Positions 33,444-46,089 of a stretch of DNA of 64,000 bases are shown here, one piece after another. The notes beneath the pieces were generated by a model. It ran no database searches. It was not told where the DNA came from and worked only from the letters and a program-made list of their open reading frames with translations. A program made the translations under genes and the position numbers. The DNA lies in assembly GCA_036244855.1 (NCBI GenBank), contig BQKZ01001002.1, forward strand, positions 3,107 through 67,106. The letters are read 5' to 3'. Source of the stretch: Temnopleurus reevesii. Lineage: Eukaryota; Echinodermata; Echinoidea; Temnopleuroida; Temnopleuridae. Numbering within the stretch: the first letter of the stretch is position 1; the number at the start of each line of letters is the position of its first letter.

Positions 33444-34318
33444 CGCATCTCTTGTTTTAATGAAGATGTACGCCTCACGGTGCAGTGGACGTCAACCCAA
33501 TCTTAGCGGTAAAGAGTGCCTCTAATCTCAAAACACCTGGGTGAAGTGACCTGTATGAGCGAGCGGGATTGATGGCCCTCGCTTTAAAGGTGCCTCTCAA
33601 GTTTGTGCGCCAAATTGTGACGTCATAGTGAAGAGACGTGAACGTCCTTGTTCTTTTCATAACAGAAAAATGGGTTTTTTGAACAAAATCTATATTGAAT
33701 CTTTAAAAAAATACATGAAAAACTTCTTCAATCGCAAGTATCACTTAGATGAACATCGCTGGCCAATGTACAAATGGGATTGTTAGCCAGTATTTGCTTT
33801 CTTCAATGGTATTCACACACAAACACACATGCAAACACACGGACACATACATACAAACTAAAAGAATAAGAGAAAAACAAGACGAAAAAGGGGCAGAGAA
33901 AAGGAGAAGTATATGATGAAGAAAAAGGAAAAGGATGACATAATACTTCTTGAAATATAAAATATTTATCATTTACCTTTACGCACATGACTTGTATCGG
34001 GCATGAAATGCACAAGTAATGCAAATGCTCTCTGGTGTCGAACTTACATGCTGTCCAAAATCTTCGCGGTTCAAGCCCCAGGCACGTCTTGGGAATGGCG
34101 AATCTAAAGTTCAGTCCCATAAGTGCATATATATATATATTTTTTTTTCAGATATATACGTCTTGAAATTCAAAACTCTCCCTCCTTCTTACCCCTCCCT
34201 CCCTTCTGCATCCCTCTCACCAACCCCCCCCCCTTTTTTTTTTCCTTTTCTCTCTCTCTCAAGCACTCATATATATGCAGACAAGATTAGCCATGTTTTA
34301 AATATTCAAATTTGTATA
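33444..34318. other. No gene seen; CA and CT low complexity
   Basis: Unique sequence with ACACA words at 33811-33850 and a pyrimidine-rich stretch at 34170-34262. No supported coding region. Confidence 0.5.
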
Positions 34319-34600
34319 ACTCACGGCGTAAAATACCCAAATGTGTAAACATTCAAATGCGTTAATTTAAATATGTATGATATGCGGCGTAAAATACTCA
34401 AGTGACTGCGTAAATATTTAAATGTGAATGATACGCGACGTAAAACGAAACTAACCGTCAAACTAACCGACCAACCAACCAACGCCAGCACATTGTTACC
34501 GCCATTTCCTAATTCTAACCACAAATTTAAAGACTCACTTCACCCATCCAACCTCTAACCAAACCTTTAAAGATTCACTTCACCCCTCCAACCACCCATG
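34319..34600 (+). repeat. Short tandem repeats, two neighbouring sets
   Basis: Set 1 (34323-34445): GCGTAAAATAC, AAATGTG and ATGAT recur with a period near 55-60 bp, with a further partial copy CGACGTAAAACG. Set 2 (34526-34597): TTTAAAGACTCACTTCACCC and TTTAAAGATTCACTTCACCC, 40 bp apart. Confidence 0.7.
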
Positions 34601-35759
34601 TTTCTAACATTCTCACCTTACGCAGGGGTGCGCTAACACGTCGTTTTCATTACGTCAGCTTCATGTGATATTACAACAGAGCCTATCCTAGTGTAATCAG
34701 ATAAATCGATAAAGATACCAGTAAAACTTCCTCACATTCAATGTGTTCTCACCTGCTTCCCCTGCATGATAATATACACATTTTGCCTGAGGGCTACAAG
34801 TGTCCAGAAACTGTTAAAGATGTTTTGCTTTGACATTCGAAAATGGATGCATTCTTTTTAAAAATCTCAATTTTAAACCAAGTTTACACAGACATTTATA
34901 AATGATTACATGACTATTGAGGTTGATATAAGCCTAAAAGTATAATTGCATTATTTTCTTAAAATGATCTTTTTGAATTTTTGTGTATTTACTAGCTAGA
35001 TTGTGTAAATCGATCTCTTTTCATTTTATAAAAACATATTTTTAAAATATCCAATCCAATACATGAATATTTTTGGCAGATACTGAATATATTCAAATTT
35101 GGTTCGAGGTAGAAGTTGTCACATCATAATGTATTTATAAAGGATGTTAAACGACACATGAATATACAAATTAGTCGTGTGACATCATCAGAGGATCGTA
35201 AAAGTCTTGACAGATGGAAATATCAAACTGCAATGTATCAAATTTGAATATTACTATATACTGCAACATTAAGATGCATATTCTTGGAAGATGGTTAATA
35301 TGTATTGGTTAATTAGTAAGCATTTTTTGCAGCTAAAGCCACTGAAATCCGATTTCCAAAGTACAGTTTAACGATTACGTACGCTATTCGCCTGAATGAG
35401 CGCCCTAAATCTGGATTCATATCAGAAAATGCGATTTATGATTAATCACCGATGATAATTACATTTCATTTACTGACGGGTTGGGATTATCCCATGCAGA
35501 CATGGGTGCGTTCTCATTAGACCGAAAAGATCGCTTTGGCCCGCTTCAAGATTGAGAAAATGCGTTATGAAGTATTGAATCCTGATGCCTTGGGTAGGAT
35601 TCATACTCAGTTATGTAGTTGTCATGAGGAATCATTCAATTATATCTGTTACAAATCATCACTGTAAAAAGTGCACACGCATACGTTTTATTGCCCTCCC
35701 CCCTCCCCCGGTGTTTTTTGTTCAATCATGGGTATTCATAAAATGAGCTTAATGTTTAA
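34601..35759. other. No gene seen
   Basis: AT-rich unique sequence; nothing supported. Confidence 0.5.
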
Positions 35760-37386
35760 CATGTCTTTTCGTACTTGATTAATTTGTCTTTTTTTACTTT
35801 ACAAAATCGGAGAAAAAAAGTACGAACATTTATTTTTTTAACCAGAGGCAGTATGTTAACGTGCATAATGTATGATGAGTGCTTGAATTTGATACACATT
35901 ATATTCTTCAAGAAATATATTTTATTTGTTATAGTACTGCATTCGATGCTCGGCAAATATGGAATGTATTTTTACAGTACGTGTGCCCAACACTGCGACT
36001 TATCAAATCGGTATGAATAAAAGAATAATTAATCGTTTAGACTCGCCATCAATCATCGTTACAATTGTCTCTTTAGGATCTTAGGCTTTTACAGTCAACA
36101 GAGAATATTTTGCTGTCCTCAATTGACCGACAATATGAAAAGGGCCCCCTTCTTCCCCTTCTTCTTTTAAAGATAAGATACCGTATTCTGAAATCGATCT
36201 TTAGAAACTCGAACCAATTATATCTGCTACAAAAGTGACACAAATTTGAGTTTTAATTTTATTACTTTCCACTGCATTTATGGTTGCTAAGAACGATAGT
36301 ATTTAATCACTATGCATCGCTTACATTGTCTTTAACAGCAATACAAAATATACTAAATAAAAATTGATATAAAATACCATGATTTATTGATGGAACGATC
36401 AATTAATTTGCAGGGTTTAAATCAAAGTGACATTAGATCGTGGACATAGATCCTACCAGACCTATTTCCAAAATCCAATACAGTAATACAATTTCTGCTT
36501 CTAGATATCAATTACGTTAATGGTTAGTTACTTTAATAGAGAGTATTTTCCGAAATGACGACTTTATTGGATCGCGTGAAGATGCAACTTTTAAAGGGTC
36601 TGTTTCCTTTTAGTTCATTTTAAAAGGAGCCCTTGTCCGACCTTCGTATGTACACACTTATTCTCTCCTGTAAATCCTAACCTTTCTCCATTTTTTGCAT
36701 TATCTTAAACCCCTCAATCTTGCATGAATTCTTTGCATACCTATACCTGTTTCAGAACTGGTTCTCTGTTGACAAATAATTTCGGTTTTTCTACATAATG
36801 TTTTTCTTAGCCTTGTGTGTTAAAAAGTGTGAATGTTTTAAAGAAATTATATTTTATACTTTTTCAACATGTACCGGTGATCCTTTTCTAGAGAATATAT
36901 CATCAATGTCTTTTCATTCTGAAGCAGAATATTAAGATCTCAAATAGCCACGATCCATAAATCTGATAACTTTTAAGTCATAACTCAGTAGTCCTCAAAT
37001 TCATTCTTTGGATTAAATTATTCAGAAACAATTACTCAAAATGTGTGTTTGCGTTTACGAGGAGCTTGAAAAGTATAGTCATAATTATTTCCTTATTTCT
37101 ATTACAACAAATATTTGTTTCAGTCTCATCCCACACACTCGCTCATGATCATAATCATATAGTCATGACCGTACACGTGTATAAGGCCGAATCACACCGT
37201 TGTATTACTAGCTTGCTTCGCAAAGCGTCAGTCCAGCATTTTTACGATAAAAAAAAGTGCTCGCTGGACACACAAAGACGCAGGTCTTACGATGGACTGA
37301 CGTTCGGCGTCAAACGCGTACACACAACTTTTCAACAAACAACATATTGTCCTAAATAAATTCTGTCTTATTATGTGTTACTAGCA
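35760..37386 (+). repeat. Direct duplication Y, unit 1
   Basis: Shared with 37557-39186 in the same orientation. Matching landmarks: AGTACGAACATTTATTTTTT, ACCAGAGGCAGTATGTTAAC, GAGCCCTTGTCCG, TCAATCTTGCATGAA, a half family A element, CAACTTTTCAACAAACAAC and TTATTATGTGTTACTAGCA. The units differ by many substitutions and indels, and no protein frame is preserved between them. Confidence 0.9.
37183..37316 (+). mobile_element. Family A left half, in duplication Y unit 1
   Basis: AAGGCCGAATCACACC opens the element and GATGGACTGACGTTCGGCGT ends the recognisable part. The right arm is absent. The same truncation is present in the sister copy at 39003-39118. Confidence 0.8.
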
Positions 37387-37556
37387 CTAGCCCTGGCTTT
37401 TGTATATGCAACTCAATTTTATTCCATATTTTATCTACTGTATCCTGCTGTTTTATAATATATTCAAATTTGAATTTTCTTGTGCAATTGAAATGCAATT
37501 CCGGTCTTTTTACACCATTACTCCTCATACTTTTTCATAGCAATAATTTTAATTTC

Positions 37557-39186
37557 ATGTNTTTTTTACTTGATTTATTTTTTTTTCTATGCCAAATCTG
37601 AGAAAAAGTACGAACATTTATTTTTTTAACCAGAGGCAGTATGTTAACGTGCATAATATTATTATGAGTGCTTACATCTGATTATTATTCTTCTTGAAAC
37701 ATATATGATATGCCATACTGCATTCGATGCTTGGCAAATATGGTAATTACGTACGTGTACCCAACACTGTGGATAAGCAAACCAGTATTAATACAGAGTT
37801 CGGACTTGCTATCAATCATCGTCTAAATTGGCTGTTTAGGATGTTAGGCGTTTACAGTCAACAGAAAAAATTCTTTGTTGTCCTCATCCAGCCGACTTTA
37901 TAAAGTCGGGATCATTTCTTAATTGTATCGAAAATTTAAGAAAAATACTTTAAATGCATGGAAACTATGCACTGAAAAATATATTTAGAAAATGTTTTGT
38001 GACTTTTCTATACGGTACCCCAATACTTTAAAGATAAAATATTCTGAAGTGGAACTACAAAAATTCGAACCAACTGGTCCCGTATAAAAGTGGCACTACT
38101 TATTAATTTGATTATTTTCCACTGCAGTTATGGGTGATGCTAAGGACGATAGCATTATTCAATCAGTATACATCCCTTACTTTGCCTTGGATAGCAAATT
38201 CATGTTGCTTGAATGCAAACTTCCTTTCTTTTTATACAAAATATACCAAATACGAAATGATAAGTACCATGATTAATTGATTCATCGTTCAATTAACTTT
38301 CCGTTTTTTTTTATTGAATTGACATGGGGAAGATGCTACCTGTCCTATTTCCAAAATCTAATAACATAATTTCTGCTTCCAGATATCAATTACTTTAATG
38401 GTTAGTTCCAGAGAGTGAGTTCCGAAATATTGCCTCCTTGGTCGAACGCGGAAAATTGCAACTTAGATAGTCTGCTTAATTTTATTTCATTTCAAAAGGA
38501 GCCCTTGTCCGCACTTATTGTCCCTTATAAACCGTTCTCTTTTTTGTATTATCTAAACCGTTCAATCTTGCATGAACTATCATGATTCTGAATTCTTTTT
38601 AAAACTACTCTGTGCTATCTTTGATATCTCTTTGTTGTCAAATCAATTCGGCTTTTCTTCATAATTTTTAAAAGCATGAGTGTTTTTTTTTAGGAAATTA
38701 TAGTGTACACCTTTTCACCATGTACCGATGATCTGTTTGTAGAAAATATATATTATCAATATCTTTTATTTCTGAAGCAAAGTTTAAGATGTCATATAGC
38801 CACAATTGGCAAAATGATAAATCCATAACTTTCATGTCAAAACTTAGTAGTTCTCATATACAAATATTCAAAGTCTGAGCTGTGTTCGTGGTTACGATCC
38901 AAAGAAGATTGGCAAGAATAGTCCTATTTCCTTATTTCTATCACAGCAATGTATTGCTTAATCTCATCCCACACACTCGCTTATACGCATACCCTCACTT
39001 GTATAAGGCCGACTCACATCTTTGCGTTGTTAGCTTGTGTCGGCCGAGCGTTTTTACGCTCCCTGGACGCATAATGACGCAGGTCTTACGATGGACTGAC
39101 GTTCGGAGTCAAGCGTGTACACACAACTTTTCAACAAACAACGTATTGTACTAAATAAATTCTTTCTTATTATGTGTTACTAGCAT
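37557..39186 (+). repeat. Direct duplication Y, unit 2
   Basis: Second copy of the unit at 35760-37386, starting at a CATGT word just before a single N at 37561. About 170 bp of unshared DNA (37387-37556) separates the units. Confidence 0.9.
39003..39118 (+). mobile_element. Family A left half, in duplication Y unit 2
   Basis: AAGGCCGACTCACATCTTTG through GATGGACTGACGTTCGGAGT. Same break point as in unit 1, so the truncated element was there before the duplication. Confidence 0.8.
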
Positions 39187-39805
39187 CAGATTATAAGCAT
39201 GTGTGGAAGATTTTTTTTTAGTTTTGACAGCCTGATGACCCTAATTTTCACACTGAATCAACAACTGATTCATAATCATCGCCATAGACTTGTGTTATTT
39301 AATAAAACCTATGCCATATGTTTAATTTTATGACGATGCCCTACTCTGCCCAGATTCACATTTGCTACAGTAGCGTTAGCCACCACGATGGCCCAACGCC
39401 TACGGTGTCCTGTCGAACTTAAATCCCACCTCGTAACCCCATGGCGATGACGACAGACCTTTCCCCCATTTACGCGCGCTTTTGATCAGTCTTAAATTTG
39501 ATCCCTGATGAATATTTGCATGATATCATATCGCTTTTCTACCCCGGGGGTCTGCTACGTTGCTAACAGTGAAAGCAATGCCGACGATGTTTTTTACATG
39601 ACAGGGCCATATATCACTTAAAATTTTGACATTTTCAGGTAATCCTGAATTACATTCTTTTAAGTAAGCTCCGAAGCGCATGATTTGATTATTGGTTAGT
39701 AAAGCCGTGGATTTAGAGCAGATCAAGGTTGTACAATATTCTCTCTCTGTAATTGTGTAGGTGTGATCAATGGAGAGATAGGACCATCGATGTGCATCTC
39801 TTTAA
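39187..39805. other. No gene seen
   Basis: Unique sequence, no supported feature. Confidence 0.5.
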
Positions 39806-40284
39806 AGTCTGCGTCACACCTTTGCGTTTTTAGCCTGCGTCGGCCCAGCGTTTTTGGAAATTAAAAACGCTCCCTTGACGCACAAAGACGCAGGTCATGC
39901 GGTGGACTGACGCTCGTCGTAAGCTCGTTGAGCGCAAGCTGAACGTCAGTCCACCGTCTGATCTGTGAATGCTGTCCGTCAAGGGAGCGTTTTTATTTTC
40001 CAAAAACGCTTGGCCGACGCAGGTTAAAAACGCAAAGGTGTGACGCACGCCGACTCACACATTTGCGTTTTTAGACTGCCCGGCCTAGCGTTTAAAAAAA
40101 AACACGCTCCCTTCACGCATAAATACGCAAGTCCCTATATATGTATCTGTATATGCACAGGTCATACGGTGGACTGGCGCTCGGCGTGCGCCCTTTGAGC
40201 GCAAGCCTATCGTCAGTCCATCCTTTTTTCTTCAAAAAATGCTGGGCCGACACAGGCTAAAAACGCAAAGGTGTGAGTCGGCCT
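39806..40284. mobile_element. Two fused family A MITEs flanked by TTAA
   Basis: Copy 1 runs 39806-40049 and copy 2 40047-40284, joined at GGTGTGACGCACGCCGACTC. Both have full arms and central palindromes. TTAA lies immediately outside the pair on both sides (39802-39805 and 40285-40288) but not between them, so the pair may have moved as one unit. Copy 1 has aberrant but mutually complementary ends (TGCGTCACACC and GGTGTGACGCA). Confidence 0.85.
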
Positions 40285-40288
40285 TTAA

Positions 40289-41191
40289 GGTGACATTGAA
40301 AGGTAGGATTTTCATCAATATTATCTTAGACATTTACATCAAAGCGAAACAATTAAGGTCAAGGCTAAAACGGGAGAAATAACAGATGGAAATCATTCCT
40401 GCTTGTCAATGTTATGTGTTTCCATATAAGGACCATGATGTAAAACAGTTTTTAACTGATCTTGTCATCCTGTATAAATATGTTTGAATAAAACATCATT
40501 TCAAACTAGCCTATTGTCACAATTTTGATGATGATATATCAACGATTTTCGCCCTCATGTCAGCCGCTTTCATCTATAAAGCATTGTATTTCTTCACAAA
40601 TCATGATCATTTCCGTTGTTTGATCAATTTCTTGATTGGACATTCAATTTCAGGGAAATCATCTGACCTTGATTGGCCAAGGCTGCCGACTTGATCGGGG
40701 CCTTGATCGGGATGGGGCTATTTTAATCTGTCAGAGAGGGACCTAGAACAAGTACAAGTCCAAACAAAAGAATTAATTTAAAGAAATCAGAATAGATCAG
40801 TTTTCTTTAGGTGACTGAATGAAAAACACAAATGTATTAATGAGAGTTGGCAAAACAAACTAGGATTCCATTGTTTAAGCGCTTTAAAAAATCTCTTTTT
40901 ATATAGAAGAATTTTGGATCAAGTTTTTTTTTGTAATTTTGTGAATTGCATTTATTCACTTGCGGATATGTGTACATGAATCGTATTGACATCGTTAACA
41001 ATACCTGAATCCTTTTCAGACAACAACAACAACAACGACGACGGCAATAACGACAAAGGATAAGTCTGCAGTCCTTCGTCACTGAGATAATCAAACCTAG
41101 TTGTAATGAATATTAAAGGAAAGACAATTCTTTAAAATCGTTGTACTTGTTTGACAAACAAATATGTAATGAACGATTGCATGATTGCACA
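40289..41191. other. No gene seen
   Basis: Unique sequence with a (CAA)n/(CGA) run at 41019-41045; no supported coding region. Confidence 0.5.
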
Positions 41192-41434
41192 AGCTCGGCT
41201 CACAACTTTGCGTGTTAGCCTGCGTCGGCCAAGCGCTTTTGAAAATTAAAAACGCTCCTCGAGAGCACACTATACGCTGATCAGACGTTGGACTGACGTT
41301 CGGCTTGCGCTCAGGAGTGTACGCCGAACGTCAGTCCACCGTATGACCTGCGTCTTAATTGTGCGTCCAGAGAGTGTTTTTTCGTTATAAAAAAAACGCT
41401 GACGCAGACTAAAACGCAAAGCAATGAGTCTGCC
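41192..41434. mobile_element. Foldback MITE, family A
   Basis: Ends AGCTCGGCTCACAACTTTGC and GCAATGAGTCTGCC, with GTTAGCCTGCGTCGGCCAAG, the central GTTGGACTGACGTTCGGCTT and its inverse GCCGAACGTCAGTCCACCGT. TTAA abuts the right end (41435-41438). Confidence 0.85.
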
Positions 41435-41438
41435 TTAA

Positions 41439-42159
41439 TGGTAATAGGATTATTAAGGAATCGATTATTGAGGAATCTTGAACCACCTTGGCACTTGACT
41501 GCGTGTAATTGATCGCATCAGGTATTTCTAAATTGGGAAAGCGTGTCTATGAAACCACTTAAGTACGATATACTTGTAGGGGGTAATAGTATTTTTAGAA
41601 ACAAAATGCATATGCGGGGTCTTATTCCTCGTTTTATGAAGGCTTAATTCTGCAAAGTGAAGCATGCGCTGATTACGATTAGAACATATTTGATTCATTG
41701 TTTCTCTAAATAAGATATGTTTTTATGTTTGCGTAAAAACTTTTGAATAAGCTTTTTTTTATCAGAATTTTTTTCTTCAAAATGCGATTTCAACTTAGAT
41801 TTTCAACTTAGGGGTTGTATTAGAAATAGATTGACATTAACTTGCGCCTGCATGAGAGATTATGTCTGGTCATACTTTAGAGACACACAATATACTGCAT
41901 AGTGCTTTTGTACATTGTGGCCAAGTCACACGTTTGCAAAAATATCGTAACATGAACTCACTTTCCCTGAGCGGGCAAGCACTCAAGGGTAACACTGGGA
42001 GATCCTTTTAAGGTATGATATTGCACATTTCGGGTGAAAAATCGAACCACAACAAATATAATTGCCTATTCTGCGGAGTGCCCTCATGGTTCGAACCCGC
42101 GCACTTGAAGTGCTGATATGCATAAATGGTTGGGGACTTTAAAAGGTATCAAACAAGGA
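41439..42159. other. No gene seen; B-box-like word
   Basis: Unique sequence. GGTTCGAACCC at 42089-42099 fits a B box, but no A box is found at a suitable distance. Confidence 0.4.
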
Positions 42160-42823
42160 CTCTAAAACATAAAACAGTGTCCGATTGAGTCTTTCATAAA
42201 GGTACAATGTTGTACCTTTTCGTTAGTTTCTAAAAAATCTTCTTTTTTGGCAAGCGTGTATATCAAAAGAGTGTAATATTGCACCTTTACGAGTTTTGCT
42301 GCAGATTGCAACTTTTCGGGATTGTTCGCACCCTTTGTGCACTTTTTTTTATTCAGGGTGCTTAAACATGATGAATGCGAGTGAAAAAAAAATTGACTAA
42401 CACTTAAAACATCTGGCTTGCGTTTGATGTACGCGGGTGTTAGCGTCAGCTAAGCGTGTCCTTCAACTTCTATGCGTAATTTAACCATTAAAAGCATGAC
42501 ATTTTCGTCGGCTTCTTACAGAAACGTGTGACCAAAACCTTTAAAAGGACGGGTACTAATGAGTCGTACAGCTGTAGACCTGAGGGTATACAGAATCACA
42601 GAACTGTCAGCGATTCTGATACTTTTTTTTCGACAGAAGTTCTAATACTGTCGCAATATATTGGATTTCGTTTGACTGTAATGCAAGTTGTTTTCATGAA
42701 TATACAAAATGTGATACTTTGTTTTGCCCTTCGCTATTTGTACGACGGAAGATGTACGAGTGAACCTAAATGTTCAGTTATTTTATACCGTTGGTAAAAA
42801 CTTTAAGATTTGCAGTGAACTAT
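42160..42823. other. No gene seen; GTAC-type inverted words
   Basis: AAGGTACAATGTTGTACCTT near 42209 is a short palindrome like those at 13300-13560. Otherwise unique sequence. Confidence 0.4.
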
Positions 42824-43064
42824 AGGCTGACTCCCAACTTGGCATTATTAGCCTGCGTCAGCTAAGTGTTTTTTCACTATTAAAACGCTCTCACTGGACA
42901 CACAAAGACGCAGGTCATATGGTGGGCTAACGTTCCTTGAGCGCAAGCCCAACGTCAGCCCACCGTCCGATCAGCCTTTAGGCCTACTGTGCGCTCGGGG
43001 ACCAATATTAATTTTCAAAATCGCTGGCTGACGCAGGCTAATAGCGCAAAGGTGTGAGTTGGCC
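42824..43064. mobile_element. Foldback MITE, family A
   Basis: Ends AGGCTGACTCCCAACTTGGC and GCAAAGGTGTGAGTTGGCC. Inner arms are GCCTGCGTCAGCTAAG on the left and CTGGCTGACGCAGGC on the right, both with CAGC/GCTG where other copies have CGGC/GCCG. TTAA abuts the right end. Confidence 0.85.
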
Positions 43065-43192
43065 TTAAGAAGTGGATCGGAGAGCAAATATATAAAGAGA
43101 TATGAACGAAAGATTAATCTACAAACAAGAAATTATTCTTATGCATCAACAAAATGTTTTCATGCTAATGTGATTTTTTTTTTTTTTTTTTT

Positions 43193-43365
43193 NNNNNNNN
43201 NNNNNNNNNNNNNNNNNNNNNNNNNNNNNNNNNNNNNNNNNNNNNNNNNNNNNNNNNNNNNNNNNNNNNNNNNNNNNNNNNNNNNNNNNNNNNNNNNNNN
43301 NNNNNNNNNNNNNNNNNNNNNNNNNNNNNNNNNNNNNNNNNNNNNNNNNNNNNNNNNNNNNNNNN
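43193..43365. other. Assembly gap (173 N) between poly(T) runs
   Basis: T runs of about 20 lie on both sides (43174-43192 and 43366-43384), so the gap probably hides a long homopolymer or a collapsed element. Confidence 1.
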
Positions 43366-43384
43366 TTTTTTTTTTTTTTTTTTT

Positions 43385-45294
43385 ACCTATGCTACATAGC
43401 CAACGAAGGAACTGGTCCTTCAACCATTTGTAAATTCGCTGCGAGATCTGCACTTTTAGAGCAGGTACTTTAAATTTGCACTCACTTTTAATACGAACAT
43501 TCGATTAACATAAGAAACAATTAGCTGTAAAATACAAAAAAGATGTTAGGCTAGTTCCATGCATGCTTGTTTTAAGCTTCCATGAACAAATTAATCAGGA
43601 ATATTCTAAATCTATATCGTTCTTCCAGCTTGCATCAATATGTATTCCTATCCAAGTGGACGGTTGATTTGTAAAATCAATGAAAGTACTTATCAAAAAA
43701 GAAGATTGTTCGGTTTCATCTGGAAATGATATCTTTCCTGTATAGACCCAAGTCCCAATGTACTTTATCAAAATATCATCATCGATTGAATCTATTTTAA
43801 AAATGGCTTTGTAGACAATATTTGGCCGTATATTGGAAGAAAAACTTTGCCAAATATGGATAGATGTTAACCAACTGTTGTTTGAAGACTATATAGCCAT
43901 GCATGTGTTAGAAAAAAAAACATTCTGCCAACTTAGATAGATTTTGACCATCGGTTATGTGGAGGGTAATTTTTATGTAGCCCTGTGTTGGATGAAATTT
44001 TGCCCAATCATTTCAGCAGTTTACTGTCATGCAGGAATTCAATACACATTCACAATGTTTTTGCCCATGCAGGGTATTCTTTCTGTGATTACTTCTATGC
44101 GTTTTTCTTGAAATCTCGACAAACAAGTAGAAGAAGCATCCGGATAAATACCAGGCTCGATACAGTGTTATAAATGTATATTGCGCCGACAAAGGGAAAT
44201 TACGATTACGTTCAATTTGTTTGAGGAAGTGGCTACAAATTTCAAGCTAGTCTGCCGACATTGCAAACATAAACATCTGCCCAAATTGGTTGATTTAAGT
44301 GTTAAATGACCGATACGTTAAAGCAGTTTGCGGGGGCTCAATAAGAACCAAATTAAGAACCAGCACAATGAGAAACACGGACTAAGGAATTGGAAAGAGT
44401 AAACAACTCCCATTTACACTTTTACGAGAGCCCTGTAGAGAGCAAAATAACATTACTGTCTTTCTTCTTATTCTGAAAAACAGGTTTCGCACCCGTGCTA
44501 TGAACAAACAAGGAATCTTAATTTCCATGTGTGTTAAAATCGTTCTGAAGGTTTGAATGGGGGTTATTTATTTGGCCCGAGTTCTTTCTCTGTTCTGCTT
44601 ACAGTGAACTCTTAGGTTTGAGTTCTCAGCCTTGTGCTTGGTCACACAGTTTCGTAAATGGCCAACATAAATCGAATTTGTTTAACGTGTCCCAATATGC
44701 AGACGTATACAAGACATGCTTGGCTAATGCTTAGTTGAATGTACGCCGGGCGTAAGCAAAATTCAGTGTTGGCCAAGCTTTATTAATGTATATTTCCACA
44801 TTTACGCTGAACATACGTTTCCCCTCATCACAGTACATTAGCCAATGAAATAAATTTCACGTCGTGCAATATCGTAGCAAAAACACACTCGATTTTAATG
44901 TTCCCCATCACAAATTCAAAAAGTCTTTCTCCCAAATTGAGAATTAAAGGAATATCCTATTGTTCCCCCATCAAAGGTGAGAGGATATCAATTGCTCTTT
45001 AATCTAGCAACCTTCGAACGAAGCACAGAAACCGTTTCAGGCACGGTTAGCCGAGACTTGTTAAGAGCACTTAATAAATCAGCATAATTAAAAGAATCAA
45101 ATGAATGACATCTGATACAATGGCGAACATCCTCATCTCTCGATTTGAAAAAATGTGGGACGCGCAGCATTTTCTTTCAAATCGGTAATTTGCGGATATT
45201 GCGTATTGAATGTTGCAGAGCATTCGGTTGATTGAGTCATATTTCCAGGACGAATTATCAGTAACTGTCATTGTCTTTAACTATGCCATCATGA
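43385..45294. other. No gene seen
   Basis: AT-rich unique sequence. A weak inverted repeat surrounds 44680-44790 (GCTTGGCTAATGC against TTGGCCAAGC). No coding region is supported. Confidence 0.45.
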
Positions 45295-45722
45295 TTGTCT
45301 GTAATGGAGGACCCAGATATGGGTAAATTAATCCTAAGGGAATGGGCATACCCCATATTATTTGCTCAGATAAGAAGGGTTCATACTTATACTCGAAACA
45401 TCCAACCCTGTCTCCCTTGTAATTCCGAAACAAAAATCGTGAGGAGATTCTTTTTCTCATGGTCTCCCCAACCATTTGGAACATGCTCTCACCAATCATA
45501 AGAAGTTGCACTTCTGCCGATAAATTTAAACAGTACCTTAAGACTTACCTTTTCACTGCCTGTTATATATAACTCCAACCCAAGCAGCATTCTTTCTACC
45601 TTTCTACATTTCTACCTTCTATCTTTCCTCCACCTTACCTTAAATATTTCTACTGCGCCTTGAGCATCCAGCAGGATAAATTTAGCGCTTTATAAATTGC
45701 CGCTATTATAATTATCATTATG
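45295..45722 (+). mobile_element. LINE 3' end, CR1/L2-like, frameshifted
   Basis: The C-terminus of a LINE ORF2 protein is readable in two frames. The first, to about 45455, contains a VHTYTRN motif and NSETKIVRRFFF. The second, after a frameshift near 45450-45460, reads PTIWNMLS, then DKFKQYLKTYLF and ends at TAA (45570-45572). The WN-LP-like word followed by FK-LK-YLF is, from family knowledge, the classic ending of CR1/L2/Jockey-type ORF2 proteins. The 3' region of about 150 bp ends with CCTTGAGCATCCAGCAGGAT, TAGCGCTTTATAAATTGC and an ATTAT simple tail, matching the SINE tails at 7922, 48410 and 48930. It is 5'-truncated and inactive. Confidence 0.8.
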
Positions 45723-45912
45723 AAACCACACGATTTCAGAAACTACGAACATAGTTTCGAAACCACAACCAAACCACCAGATTTTTGTTGGTTTTTCTCG
45801 AAGTTTCATAACGGTCATGAAAATGTGTTGTCAGGTGTGAACGAGGTTTCGTTAACCACGACACACGCCAAATCATCCTTGTAGTTTCCTTAACTACATG
45901 TAACTGTATATA

Positions 45913-46089
45913 GGCCCGGGCACACCAAGCACGGTACGGCATAACGGCACGGTATTTACGCGCTATCTTGGTTGTTATTGGTCAGCGCGCTCCTCAACGC
46001 AAAGGATGCTTCACAATTGGCCAATCACAGGGGAGAAATCGCGTAAACACCGCGCCGTGATGCCGTGCCGCGTTTGGTGTGCTGGGGCC
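45913..46089. mobile_element. Foldback MITE, family B (second copy)
   Basis: Same 177-bp length as the copy at 11104, with GGCCCGGGCACACCAAGCAC on the left and GTTTGGTGTGCTGGGGCC on the right, and matching inner arms. The flanks read TATA and TTAT, which could be decayed TTAA duplications. Confidence 0.88.

Noticed and set aside
37045..37359. 104-codon frame with a hydrophobic start in duplication Y unit 1
   Set aside because: The sister unit (38882-39154) has a different frame and unrelated residues over homologous DNA, so coding is not conserved; the 3' half is a truncated MITE.
42089..42099. GGTTCGAACCC as a tRNA B box
   Set aside because: No A box or cloverleaf stems at the correct distance.
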